Source: an uncultured Clostridia bacterium (GTDB taxonomy: Bacteria > Bacillota > Clostridia > TANB77 > CAG-508). From it: DNA of 9,120 bases. The position numbers were made by a program, and so were the translations under genes. This document shows, piece by piece, positions 1 through 6,310 of this stretch. Numbering within the stretch: the stretch's first letter is position 1; the number at the start of each line of letters is the position of its first letter. The stretch is taken from NCBI GenBank assembly GCA_934167365.1, contig CAKPKU010000063.1, positions 1-9,120 on the forward strand. The letters are read 5' to 3'. The notes under the pieces were generated by a model, which made no database searches, was not told where the DNA came from, and saw nothing but the letters and a program-made list of their open reading frames with translations.

Positions 1-366
1 TTCATATACAGTTTGAATATTTTTACATTTTTTAATAATGTTTTTAGCTACTGATGGAACAATATAGTTTGCATAACTAAAATTATCTATTATAGCTCTT
101 ATTTCTCCTGGCTCAAAATCTGTTTCTGGATCTCTATTTAGGTAATATCCTTTCTTGTTGTCATCTCTTGTACTTATGTCATAATTTAATTTATATTTAA
201 GTAAATTAATATTTCTTCTTATTGTTCTAGTATCTATTTCAACATTATATATTTCTTTAATTTTCAGTTGTATTTCGGTTGCTGAAAACATATGATCTTC
301 GTCAGTATACTTTTTTAGTATATTTAGTATGTATAATATGTTTCCGTTCTTTTCGTATAAATCCAT
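1..366 (-). CDS. WYL-type transcriptional regulator, N-terminal part (gene runs off the left edge)
   Basis: The first 122 codons of a minus-strand gene are visible; the rest lies outside the window. The protein starts MDLYEKNGNILYILNILKKY and then shows a helix-turn-helix of the DeoR/HTH_11 type: SATEIQLKIKEIY at about residues 29-41, followed by a recognition-helix region with DTRTIRRNINLLK at about 46-58. A segment typical of the linker before a WYL domain follows (GYYLN at about 73-77, then FEPGEIRAIIDNF). The WYL domain itself would be off-window, so the family call rests on the N-terminal half. The start lies 22 bases after the stop of the DUF262 gene, with GAGGAG 12 bases upstream of the ATG, so it is probably the third gene of that operon. 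WYL-domain regulators commonly control phage-defence loci, often as ligand-responsive repressors. Here the regulator is at the distal end, so it would be co-expressed with the nucleases and could act in feedback. A metabolic DeoR-like regulator remains possible. Confidence 0.72.
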   Translation of the reverse strand, partial: MDLYEKNGNILYILNILKKYTDEDHMFSATEIQLKIKEIYNVEIDTRTIRRNINLLKYKLNYDISTRDDNKKGYYLNRDPETDFEPGEIRAIIDNFSYANYIVPSVAKNIIKKCKNIQTVYE

Positions 367-388
367 AATATATAGTATCTCCTCATAA

Positions 389-2500
389 TTATTCTTTTCT
401 CGTATTTTCTATATAAAATTCTAGATTTAAAAACTTATATTTGTCATTATCACTAGAAAATTTAAATTGCCAATGCTCTTGCATAAAATCTAACAAATTT
501 AAACTTCTTTTAACTATACTTTCAGGAGTCCAATTTGGTTCTAAAGATACTTCATATTCAGATTTACAACCTTGCTGATATCTTTCTTTTTTTTCTGCAA
601 ATGAATGATTTTTTAATGAACTATTAACACTTTTTGAAAGTGGTAATAAATTTCCAAGAGTATTTTTAAAGCAATGTCTTTGTTGATCAGTATATTTCTC
701 AAAATCTTTAATCCATCCATATTTTTCTTCAGGATCTCTCGGATAAATATGCTCTATAGTATTTTCAGATTGATCTGAGAACCAATCTTTAGGATTTTCA
801 ATTGTTGTATCTTTTTTATTTTTTACTTTACTAATTTCATATTCATATAAGAAGTACTTTAAATATAATTTCCAAGACTTTGAATAAAATCCTTCATACT
901 TGTCAAAATATTTTTTAAAGACTGGTAAAATTTCATTTAAACTAATATTTCCTTTGTCATCGATATCATCTATCTTTTCTAAATATTCACATAAATTTTT
1001 CAATGTTATTTCATTTTTATTTAATTTTTGAGATAAATGATAAAATTGCGAATCTTTATAATTAGATGGGACTTTTCTTAATGCAAAATTAATAAATAAA
1101 AATCTTTCTAGCTTTTTCAAAACATTAACAATTTCTTTGTCATTCTTATTTTTTATATATTTTGATAATATAACAGTTGTTAACGGTCTTACTTGTGCTA
1201 TTTTTAACCTATTTATTTTTATTAACATATTTCGTACATCTTCATTTAAATCTTCATTTTCTGGTACTTTTGTTTGATACCAAAACTTAACCATATTTTT
1301 TATACTTTTTACATAATTTTGTATATTGCATAATTCTAATTTTTCTTTTAATAAAGTTTTTAAAGTTTCTTCATTTTTGTTTTCTTCGCTATCATCATCA
1401 TTACAATCAGAAGATTCATCTTTTCGATCTTCTATTTTCGATTCAGAATTAATATTAGAGTCTTCTTTTGATTGATTTATTATTCTCATTTGAGAAAAAT
1501 ATTCATCTAACAAATATCTGTCATATGAAATCTGTTTTTCGTTTATTTGTGATCTTGAATATGGAAAATATATAATCCAATGATGTCTTAAATATTCATC
1601 ATCATCTACTTTTATATCTGCATTTTTCCCTAAAGTATTATAAATTGTTTTCCATGCATCATTAATATCTTCTCTAATTAAATTCCTATCTCTTTGTGTG
1701 TTATTCATTTTTGTAGATAAATATATTAATCTATTTTTTAATAGCTCTAAATTAGAAAGGCTTTTCCCTCTATTATTCATTGTTTCAAATGAAATATTCA
1801 CATTTGTATTTTTAGCAATGTAATATATGTTAAATTTAAGTTTATTTGTAACTTTATCAAAAATTTCTTCTATACGTTCAGGCCCTTTTTTTCCTTCTTC
1901 TTCTATCCATTTTTTAAATCTTTCTTTGGCGTTTAACATATTATTAGTATATAAGGTCTTTTTTAATTCAGCATTTTCTTTTTCAGCCCAAATTGCATTT
2001 TCCAAATATTTATTACTAACATTATCATCTGAATACAATAACTTATATGCCCTAGAACCTTCCTCTAAAGAAGTTTCTGGATCTTCTTCAAAAATATATT
2101 TTCTTTGTAGATCTTTTAAGGTTTTCTTTTTTAAAAGTATTTGTTTTTTTTCTTCTTCTTCAATTTTTTTAAAATAATCTATTATAACATTTATTAAAAT
2201 AGTACATGTTATTAATCTTTGTTGTCCATCAATAACATAGAATGGTGTTATACTTTCATCAGAATCCATTATCCACTTTTCTTTTAAATTCTCTTTTTCC
2301 TTATCTCCAAATTCCTTTAAAGATAACATACCTGTATAGTGTATATCGTCGTTGTTTATATCCATTATTTTTAGGTCATCTATAAATTCATCTATCTGTT
2401 TTTTCTCCCAAGAATATCCTCTTTGATAATCTGGTATTCGAAACATTTTATCTTTAAATAGATCACTTAATGATTTTAATTGACTATCATTACTACTCAT
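389..2500 (-). CDS. DUF262/DUF1524 protein, GmrSD-like HNH-type nuclease
   Basis: 703-aa protein with the two-domain layout of fused GmrSD-type (type IV restriction-like) proteins. The N-terminal DUF262 domain shows IPDYQRGYSW at residues 22-31 and the signature DGQQR at 91-95, which in this ParB/sulfiredoxin-like fold belongs to the nucleotide-binding and hydrolysis site. A third conserved block, FETMNNRGKSLSNLELLKNR, lies near residues 240-260. The C-terminal DUF1524 domain carries the HNH-like motif TIEHIYP with His584, then the GNLLPLSKSVNSSL block (Gly616, Asn617) and a trailing Lys/Arg-rich stretch, so the predicted nuclease centre looks intact. Between the domains, about residues 340-378 are a very acidic, probably disordered linker. 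Family members sense and cut foreign DNA, often modified phage DNA; that substrate is an inference here. The start is fixed by AAGGAGG 7 bases upstream of the ATG. It follows the DUF2779 gene by 34 bases and precedes the WYL-type regulator by 22. There is no membrane segment or signal peptide. Confidence 0.9.
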   Translation of the reverse strand: MSSNDSQLKSLSDLFKDKMFRIPDYQRGYSWEKKQIDEFIDDLKIMDINNDDIHYTGMLSLKEFGDKEKENLKEKWIMDSDESITPFYVIDGQQRLITCTILINVIIDYFKKIEEEEKKQILLKKKTLKDLQRKYIFEEDPETSLEEGSRAYKLLYSDDNVSNKYLENAIWAEKENAELKKTLYTNNMLNAKERFKKWIEEEGKKGPERIEEIFDKVTNKLKFNIYYIAKNTNVNISFETMNNRGKSLSNLELLKNRLIYLSTKMNNTQRDRNLIREDINDAWKTIYNTLGKNADIKVDDDEYLRHHWIIYFPYSRSQINEKQISYDRYLLDEYFSQMRIINQSKEDSNINSESKIEDRKDESSDCNDDDSEENKNEETLKTLLKEKLELCNIQNYVKSIKNMVKFWYQTKVPENEDLNEDVRNMLIKINRLKIAQVRPLTTVILSKYIKNKNDKEIVNVLKKLERFLFINFALRKVPSNYKDSQFYHLSQKLNKNEITLKNLCEYLEKIDDIDDKGNISLNEILPVFKKYFDKYEGFYSKSWKLYLKYFLYEYEISKVKNKKDTTIENPKDWFSDQSENTIEHIYPRDPEEKYGWIKDFEKYTDQQRHCFKNTLGNLLPLSKSVNSSLKNHSFAEKKERYQQGCKSEYEVSLEPNWTPESIVKRSLNLLDFMQEHWQFKFSSDNDKYKFLNLEFYIENTRKE

Positions 2501-2534
2501 AAATATCCTCCTTAATTTCAGATAATCTTTATAA

Positions 2535-4025
2535 TTAGATTATCTCTTTAAATTTCTCCCAAATTTTTACCATAGCATAAGTATCTAGCTCACAATATAG
2601 CAATAATGCGTGCCTTATTTCTTCTTGCTCTTTTTTTGACTTGTTTTTTAAGCTCAAGAAAGTTTTTGAAGCCTCTTCTCCATTATGCACAACAGGTAAA
2701 TTTTGATAATTTAGCTCTGGATCATTTGGATATAGTGCTGGTAATACAGCTTTGATTGATGCTGATCCATGCATCTCTTTTGTATAATATTTTCGCTGTT
2801 TAAATGGTTCCAAAAAATCTATAATATTGCTATTAATTCTTTCTAATTCGCTTTTTAAATCGGGATACATCCTTGCAATTTCATTGTTTCTAGCTGGTTC
2901 AAATGATTTATTGTAAATTATTACACTTCCATTTTCAGGCATATCTTTAATCATACTTTCTGCAAAATGTCTAACAAAATCTGAATCATCAATTTCAGCT
3001 AAAAATTCTTTATGCTCTATTTGAGCGTTTTCATTCTTTATAATGTGTAATGAGTATTGAAAAGGAAGCTGTTGATATGGTTTTGTTCCTTTTATTTCTG
3101 GTATTGCTAATTGATATGTTTCATAATCAATAAAATAAAGCGGATATTTTAAAGATTCCATTATCGTTTTTATTGCTTCTTTCTCTATTTTTGGCTTTAA
3201 GTTATTTAATTCAAAATTTATTTGCTCTAAATATTTAGGATTTAAATCTTCATTTTGTAAGTCTTCAAAAGATATTTTCCCTTCATGATATTTTTCAAAC
3301 TTCTTGCTTTTGTGCATACCTCCACCAATATCAAAAACATTTGGTTTAGGCAAATTTCTTGTACAATAGCACCAGAATTCGCATTCATACGGATTGAGAC
3401 ATTTCATTCCAATATCTGTACTAGGCTCATTATCTTCATTGTGCTCTTGCATATATGTATTTATCATTCTTATGTTATTTTTTATTTCATCTTGTTTTGA
3501 TTTTGCAATATCTGTTATATCTTTTATATTAAATAACTTGTCTATTTCTAATTTTTCTCCTCTTATGTATTGATTGTTTATATAAACGATGCATACCTTT
3601 TTTATATTCAATCCAATATTAGATAAGATAAAATATTGATATGATACATCATCTAGATATATATTATGAACTTCTGTTGAGCTTTTTACTTCATATATTT
3701 CTACTCCATCAGTGTCGTTTTTTAATATATCTACACTACAAAAATTATTTTCGTAACAAAATGATGCCTCTGTAATAATGTTTGGTTTAAATTGTAATAA
3801 TTTTTTTGTTTTTTCAATCATTACATTAAGATTTTCATCAAATTCTACATCCTCGTATTTCCCAAATAAACCTTTTGCAAGATTTCCTACTTTTGTGCCA
3901 TTTTCTAAAACTGCATCTTTTGCAGTTTGTACCGCACATTCGGGTTTATATTTTTTAAGCCAAAGAATTTTTTTACATTGCACACATTTGCAATATTTTG
4001 ATTTTGATAAATATACATTATTCAT
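2535..4025 (-). CDS. DUF2779-family protein: Cas4/RecB-like nuclease fused to a DEDD exonuclease-like domain
   Basis: 496-aa protein starting MNNVYLSKSKYCKCVQCKK. The N-terminal half resembles the Cas4/RecB PD-(D/E)XK group: cysteines 12, 14 and 17 near the start, GTKVGNLAKGLF at 43-54, Asp99 in SVDI and the ExK motif EVK at 112-114, then a second cysteine cluster (C209, C215, C219, C221 around NPYECEFWCYC). The arrangement suggests a Cas4-like Fe-S cluster. The C-terminal half matches the DUF2779 core: FIDYET (Asp300, Glu302), KPYQQLPFQYSLH at 315-327, IIDFLEPF (Asp403), the HGSASIKAVLPALYP block at 419-433, and DTYAMVKIW with Asp481. These acidic residues have the spacing of a DEDD 3'-5' exonuclease of RNase H fold. 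Role in DNA or RNA degradation is inferred. It is the first gene of the operon. An upstream in-frame ATG at 4097 would add 24 residues but has no ribosome binding site and would overlap the downstream edge of the promoter region, so 4025 is preferred. Confidence 0.88.
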   Translation of the reverse strand: MNNVYLSKSKYCKCVQCKKILWLKKYKPECAVQTAKDAVLENGTKVGNLAKGLFGKYEDVEFDENLNVMIEKTKKLLQFKPNIITEASFCYENNFCSVDILKNDTDGVEIYEVKSSTEVHNIYLDDVSYQYFILSNIGLNIKKVCIVYINNQYIRGEKLEIDKLFNIKDITDIAKSKQDEIKNNIRMINTYMQEHNEDNEPSTDIGMKCLNPYECEFWCYCTRNLPKPNVFDIGGGMHKSKKFEKYHEGKISFEDLQNEDLNPKYLEQINFELNNLKPKIEKEAIKTIMESLKYPLYFIDYETYQLAIPEIKGTKPYQQLPFQYSLHIIKNENAQIEHKEFLAEIDDSDFVRHFAESMIKDMPENGSVIIYNKSFEPARNNEIARMYPDLKSELERINSNIIDFLEPFKQRKYYTKEMHGSASIKAVLPALYPNDPELNYQNLPVVHNGEEASKTFLSLKNKSKKEQEEIRHALLLYCELDTYAMVKIWEKFKEII

Positions 4026-4033
4026 ATTCAGCA

Positions 4034-4040
4034 CTCCTCT
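4034..4040 (-). promoter_or_regulatory. Ribosome binding site that fixes the DUF2779 start
   Basis: AGAGGAG on the minus strand, separated by 8 bases from the ATG at 4025-4023. The alternative in-frame ATG at 4097-4095 is preceded only by A/T-rich sequence with no purine-rich anti-16S match, so this site selects the shorter, 496-residue protein, which also begins close to the conserved LSKS segment of the family. Confidence 0.85.
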
Positions 4041-4072
4041 TAATAATTGTAGTATTTTGTGATAATATTGTA
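4041..4072. repeat. Pair of near-identical 10-11 base direct repeats in the operon leader
   Basis: TAATAATTGTA (4041-4051) and TAATATTGTA (4063-4072) on the plus strand start 22 bases apart, about two helical turns. They lie between the predicted promoter and the ribosome binding site of the DUF2779 gene, where a repressor such as the operon's own WYL-type regulator could bind. The sequence is AT-rich and the repeats are imperfect, so chance is a real alternative. Confidence 0.25.
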
Positions 4073-4101
4073 AATATATCTGGTCAAATAATGCCATATT
4101 T

Positions 4102-4130
4102 TTTATATCATATTTTAATTTTTATAACAA
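4102..4130 (-). promoter_or_regulatory. Predicted sigma-A promoter of the nuclease operon
   Basis: On the minus strand TTGTTA (4130-4125) and TATAAA (4107-4102) are separated by exactly 17 bases, a 4/6 and 5/6 match to the sigma-A boxes. The -10 box ends 76 bases before the ATG at 4025. A second possible -35, TTGACC, at about 4086-4081 has only a weak TATCAC partner 17 bases on and is less likely. AT richness makes chance matches common. Confidence 0.5.
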
Positions 4131-4264
4131 TAAACTCATAAATAATTTAAATTCCACTCATTTTTATAAATAAAACACCAGATTTATTCTTCTTTAACCT
4201 TTTACTACTTTTGTTAAATTATTTTTAAACTTTTGTGTATAAATTTAAACTTTACACTGGAGCA

Positions 4265-4317
4265 AGCAAAAGAGGAAAATTGCAATAATTTGCAATTTCC
4301 CTCTTTTGCTTTTTTTA
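4265..4317 (+). terminator. Strong orphan Rho-independent terminator
   Basis: A 21-base left arm (4265-4285, starting AGCAAAAGAGG) and a 21-base right arm (4290-4310, ending CCCTCTTTTGCT) pair with a single mismatch around the 4-base loop TAAT, followed at once by seven T residues (4310-4316). It is oriented for plus-strand transcripts. No plus-strand gene precedes it: 4131-4264 holds no ORF with a start and ribosome binding site. It therefore ends either an unannotated short RNA or is left over from a deleted gene. It also shields the region from read-through towards the repL remnant. Confidence 0.85.
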
Positions 4318-4505
4318 TATAATAGGAATTTACTTTCTTAAAAACGTCAAATAAGTCGTTTTAACATTAGTCGGTTTTATATCTATAACTTAACATAATT
4401 CAAAAATAATTTTTAGCACGTCAACTTTTTATGTTTTTAGAAGTATATAAAATTAGTGTTTACTCCACTATAGTGTAATGTTTTATTTTTTAGAAAGTTT
4501 TAATA
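4318..4505. other. Non-coding leader of the repL remnant
   Basis: 188 bases without a gene. It contains a short inverted repeat AAAACG/CGTTTT (4341-4346 and 4357-4362) and two copies of ACGTCAA (about 4344 and 4429). Together with the TAGTG motifs further on, these could be remains of a plasmid replication control region in front of repL. No convincing plus-strand promoter or ribosome binding site was found for the repL start. Confidence 0.3.
4455..4477. promoter_or_regulatory. Candidate operator: TAGTG/CACTA half-sites upstream of repL
   Basis: TAGTG (4455-4459) and CACTA (4466-4470) form an inverted pair; CACTATAGTG (4466-4475) is a perfect 10-base palindrome; and TAGTGT recurs at 4471-4476. 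Three half-sites within 23 bases, about 30 bases before the repL start, would suit a copy-control repressor site. This is a sequence observation only; the repL gene it would control is dead. Confidence 0.3.
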
Positions 4506-4845
4506 ATGAGAAGAATTGAATATATAGAAAAAACAAATACATTAATTGGTACTAAAAGAAAAGAATTAATAGATAAGGAAACTGAAGAGATTATCAAGGT
4601 TGATCAAATTACTAAAAATGTTTATGGTCAAAAGAATTTTTGAAAATTATATTTAAGTGATTTTCTCCCTGTTTTAGAAATAGTAGAAAATAAACAAGTA
4701 GATATTTTAATTTACATATTAGAAAATACAAAATGGACTTTGGCAAGTTAGCCATAATATTATGATGAAAGGAAACGAAAATAAAAAGCAATTATTGCTT
4801 AGTTATTTTCGTGCAAACGATTCTGATAAGAATATCTCTAGCTAA
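4506..4845 (+). pseudogene. repL: Decayed plasmid replication initiator RepL
   Basis: Reading from the ATG at 4506 gives MRRIEYIEKTNTLIGTKRKE and then KVDQITKNVYGQKNF, which resembles the N-terminus of RepL (Firmicutes plasmid replication protein). A TGA stop at 4641-4643 falls where relatives have Trp (TGG). The frame continues with LYLSDFLPVLEIVENK and DILIYILENT to about 4730. There the winged-helix core is missing, and from about 4732 the reading moves to the next frame, giving NGLWQVSHNIMMKGNENKK and LLLSYF, the typical RepL C-terminus, to the TAA at 4843-4845. Damage is therefore one nonsense mutation plus an internal deletion with a frameshift. Roughly 110 codons of an expected 150 or so remain. 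There is no good ribosome binding site. It indicates that a small RepL plasmid, or an element using RepL, was once integrated here. Confidence 0.8.
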
Positions 4846-4860
4846 TACTTTATATACATG

Positions 4861-5103
4861 CTCTGTTTCAAATAAGTTTATTAATACCCATTTAGACATT
4901 CAAGAGGATAATAATAAGCTCTATGTATATTATAACAAAGAAATGATAACAATGCATGAAATTTCAGAAAAAAATATAAATTATAAAAAAAGCATTATAT
5001 TGAAGGTCTGTCAAAAATATAAAAAAATAAAGAGCAAGCAGAAATAGAAAAGATGGCAGAAGAAAATTTAAAAATATTAGATAGATTGTGTGAAGTGAAA
5101 TAA
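4861..5103 (+). pseudogene. istA: istA transposase, C-terminal fragment (frameshifted)
   Basis: The fragment encodes SVSNKFINTHLDIQEDNNK followed by LYVYYNKEMITMHEISEKN, matching the C-terminal strand-rich segment of IS21-type IstA transposases. Near 4987-4992 one base is missing, and the homologous reading moves frame to HYIEGLSKI. A TAA at 5020-5022 interrupts it, after which KNKEQAEIEKMAEENLKIL and DRLCEVK lead to the natural stop at 5101-5103. That stop is one base before the istB start, the usual IS21 arrangement. The DNA-binding and DDE catalytic parts are absent. An apparently open 78-codon frame from 4811 covers part of this fragment by chance and is not a separate gene. Confidence 0.75.
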
Positions 5104-5104
5104 T

Positions 5105-5847
5105 ATGAGTAATTATACAAAATTAATGAATAATTTAGAGGAATTAAAATTAGAAAGAATAAAGGAAAATTTAGATACATATGTAGATTTAGTGAATAGC
5201 CAGGTAGATGCACTTTATGAGCTAACAAGATTAGAATTACAGTTAAAAGAAGAAAAAATAATATATGGATGTGTGAGAACAGCAGGATTTCCGTTTCAAA
5301 AAAGATTTGAAGATTATGACTTTGATTTTCAGCCATCAGTAAATAAAGAAAAGATATTGGACTTTAAAAATTTAAGGTTTATAGGAAATCAAGAAAATAT
5401 AATATTTGTAGGAACACCAGGTGTTGGTAAAACGCATTTAGCGATTTCAATAGGAATTGAAGCAGCCTCAAATAAAAACTCAACATATTTATAAATTGTA
5501 ATGATTTTACATCAAATTTAAAGAAAGCAAATATTGAAAACAGATTAATGTCGAGAATAAATCATTATGCCAAATATAAAGTGTTGATCATAGATGAAAT
5601 GGGATTTTTACCAATAGATAGAGAAGGAGCCAATTTATCTTTTCAACTTATAAATAAGAGATATGAAAATCATTCAACAATAATAACAACAAATAAAACT
5701 TTTGGAAAATGGCACGAAATTTTTGGAGATGTTACAATAGCAAATGCTATTTTAGATAGGTTATTGCACCATTCTCATATAATTAATATAAATGGAAAAT
5801 CATACAGGTTAAAAGATAAAGTTATGGAAAACCGTGAAAAAAGTTGA
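5105..5847 (+). pseudogene. istB: IstB-type ATPase of an IS21 element, one frameshift
   Basis: The full span equals an IstB of about 248 codons minus one base. The first frame (129 residues) contains the N-terminal helical region and Walker A GTPGVGKTH at about 103-111. It ends at a TAA (5492-5494) because one T appears to be missing from the run at 5487-5490. The reading resumes in the next frame as FINCNDFTSNLKKANIENR, then Walker B VLIIDEMGFLP, sensor-like TIITTNKTFGKW and the C-terminal LDRLLHHSHIININGKSYR, stopping at 5845-5847. IstB is the DnaA/AAA+-related ATPase that directs IstA to target DNA. All motifs are intact, so only the single indel disables it; a homopolymer sequencing error would also produce this. 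The ribosome binding site is weak, consistent with translational coupling to istA. Confidence 0.88.
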
Positions 5848-5882
5848 AAATAAAAATGTACAATTTTGTACATTTTTATTTT
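5847..5882. terminator. Perfect 17-bp inverted repeat ending the IS21 remnant
   Basis: AAAATAAAAATGTACAA (5847-5863) and its exact complement (5866-5882) flank a TT centre, starting on the last base of the istB stop codon. The T-rich right arm makes it a plausible terminator for istB on the plus strand, and by symmetry also for minus-strand transcription coming from the ISLre2 fragment. The GC content of the stem is low, so terminator strength is uncertain. Confidence 0.55.
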
Positions 5883-5888
5883 GACATT

Positions 5889-6175
5889 AACATTTTTAAC
5901 GTTTCATCTAATAAATACACTGTTTTTTTATTCCTTTTTCTTCAATTTCATATTGCTCTTTTATAATTTATTTTTCCCATTACTGTATTTACCGATGTTT
6001 CTCTTAATCCTTTATGTCTATATTTTTTCTTATCTCTATTCTCAATTAATTCCCTGTCATAAGCCTCTAATATCAATTTTATTATTAAACATCCAAAAAA
6101 GTATACAGATTTATAAACCTTTTTCTCCAAATTATTGAACTTAACTTCTTTACTTGTTATAATTTCTTCAAACAT
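5889..6175 (-). pseudogene. ISLre2-family (UPF0236) transposase, N-terminal fragment
   Basis: From the ATG at 6175 the minus strand reads MFEEIITSKEVKFNNLEKK, then IKLILEAYDRELIENRDKK and YRHKGLRETSVNTVMGKI, a characteristic N-terminus of ISLre2/UPF0236 transposases. The frame stops at 5948-5950 after NYKRAI. In a shifted frame, EIEEKGIKKTVYLLDETLK continues the expected sequence to about 5889, suggesting loss of two bases of a Tyr codon near 5950. The remaining three quarters or more of the gene, including the catalytic region, are absent: the IS21 remnant starts there. AAAGGA upstream of 6175 supports this start over the longer in-frame ATG at 6229, which adds residues unlike the family. 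Not functional. Confidence 0.8.
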
Positions 6176-6254
6176 GGTTATCAATCCTTTCGTTGTTGTT
6201 TGGCGATTACATTGTATTTGATCAACCATGTTTTTTCAATATTAAATAAAAAAA

Positions 6255-6283
6255 TGTAGACAAAATTTTTATTTTTGCCTACA
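6255..6283. repeat. Imperfect inverted repeat in the ISLre2 upstream region
   Basis: TGTAGACAAAA (6255-6265) and TTTTGCCTACA (6273-6283) pair over 10 of 11 positions around a 7-base loop. It lies 80 bases upstream of the ISLre2 transposase start, where the end of the element is expected, so one arm may belong to the terminal inverted repeat, or the hairpin may limit read-through into the element. The other end of the element is not in the window for comparison. Confidence 0.4.
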
Positions 6284-6310
6284 AATATTTCACACTAACT
6301 TTATATTTTA

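Larger units (their letters stand above)
4861..5885 (+). mobile_element. IS21-family element remnant (3' end of istA plus istB)
   Basis: Only the right-hand part of an IS21-type element survives: the last 80 or so codons of istA, istB, and a terminator-like palindrome. The left end and most of istA are missing, and the istA fragment directly follows the repL remnant. The right limit is uncertain: it lies just after the 5847-5882 palindrome, near TTGACATTAACA, where recognisable ISLre2 coding sequence begins on the other strand. No terminal inverted repeat pair or target duplication can be identified because the left end is gone. With istA destroyed the element cannot move by itself. Confidence 0.75.

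Noticed and set aside
1827..2177. Plus-strand open frame of 116 codons
   Set aside because: Lies antisense inside the DUF262/DUF1524 gene, is a Ser/Phe-rich mirror of its Lys/Glu codons, and has no ribosome binding site.
3285..4062. Plus-strand open frames at 3285-3500 and 3778-4062
   Set aside because: Antisense to the well-supported DUF2779 gene and without translation signals or protein-like motifs.
4026..4097. Longer DUF2779 protein starting MALFDQ at 4097
   Set aside because: No ribosome binding site before 4097; the family-like N-terminus and an AGAGGAG site point to 4025.
4811..5047. A separate 78-aa plus-strand gene
   Set aside because: Its middle is the IstA C-terminal segment; its start is inside the repL remnant and its end is out of frame, so it is a by-product of two pseudogenes meeting.
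4995..5336. Minus-strand hydrophobic frame resembling a membrane protein
   Set aside because: Antisense to istA/istB; the Leu/Ile/Phe richness is the complement of Lys/Asn-rich coding sequence.
5866..6138. Plus-strand hydrophobic 90-codon frame
   Set aside because: Antisense to the ISLre2 transposase fragment, with no ribosome binding site.
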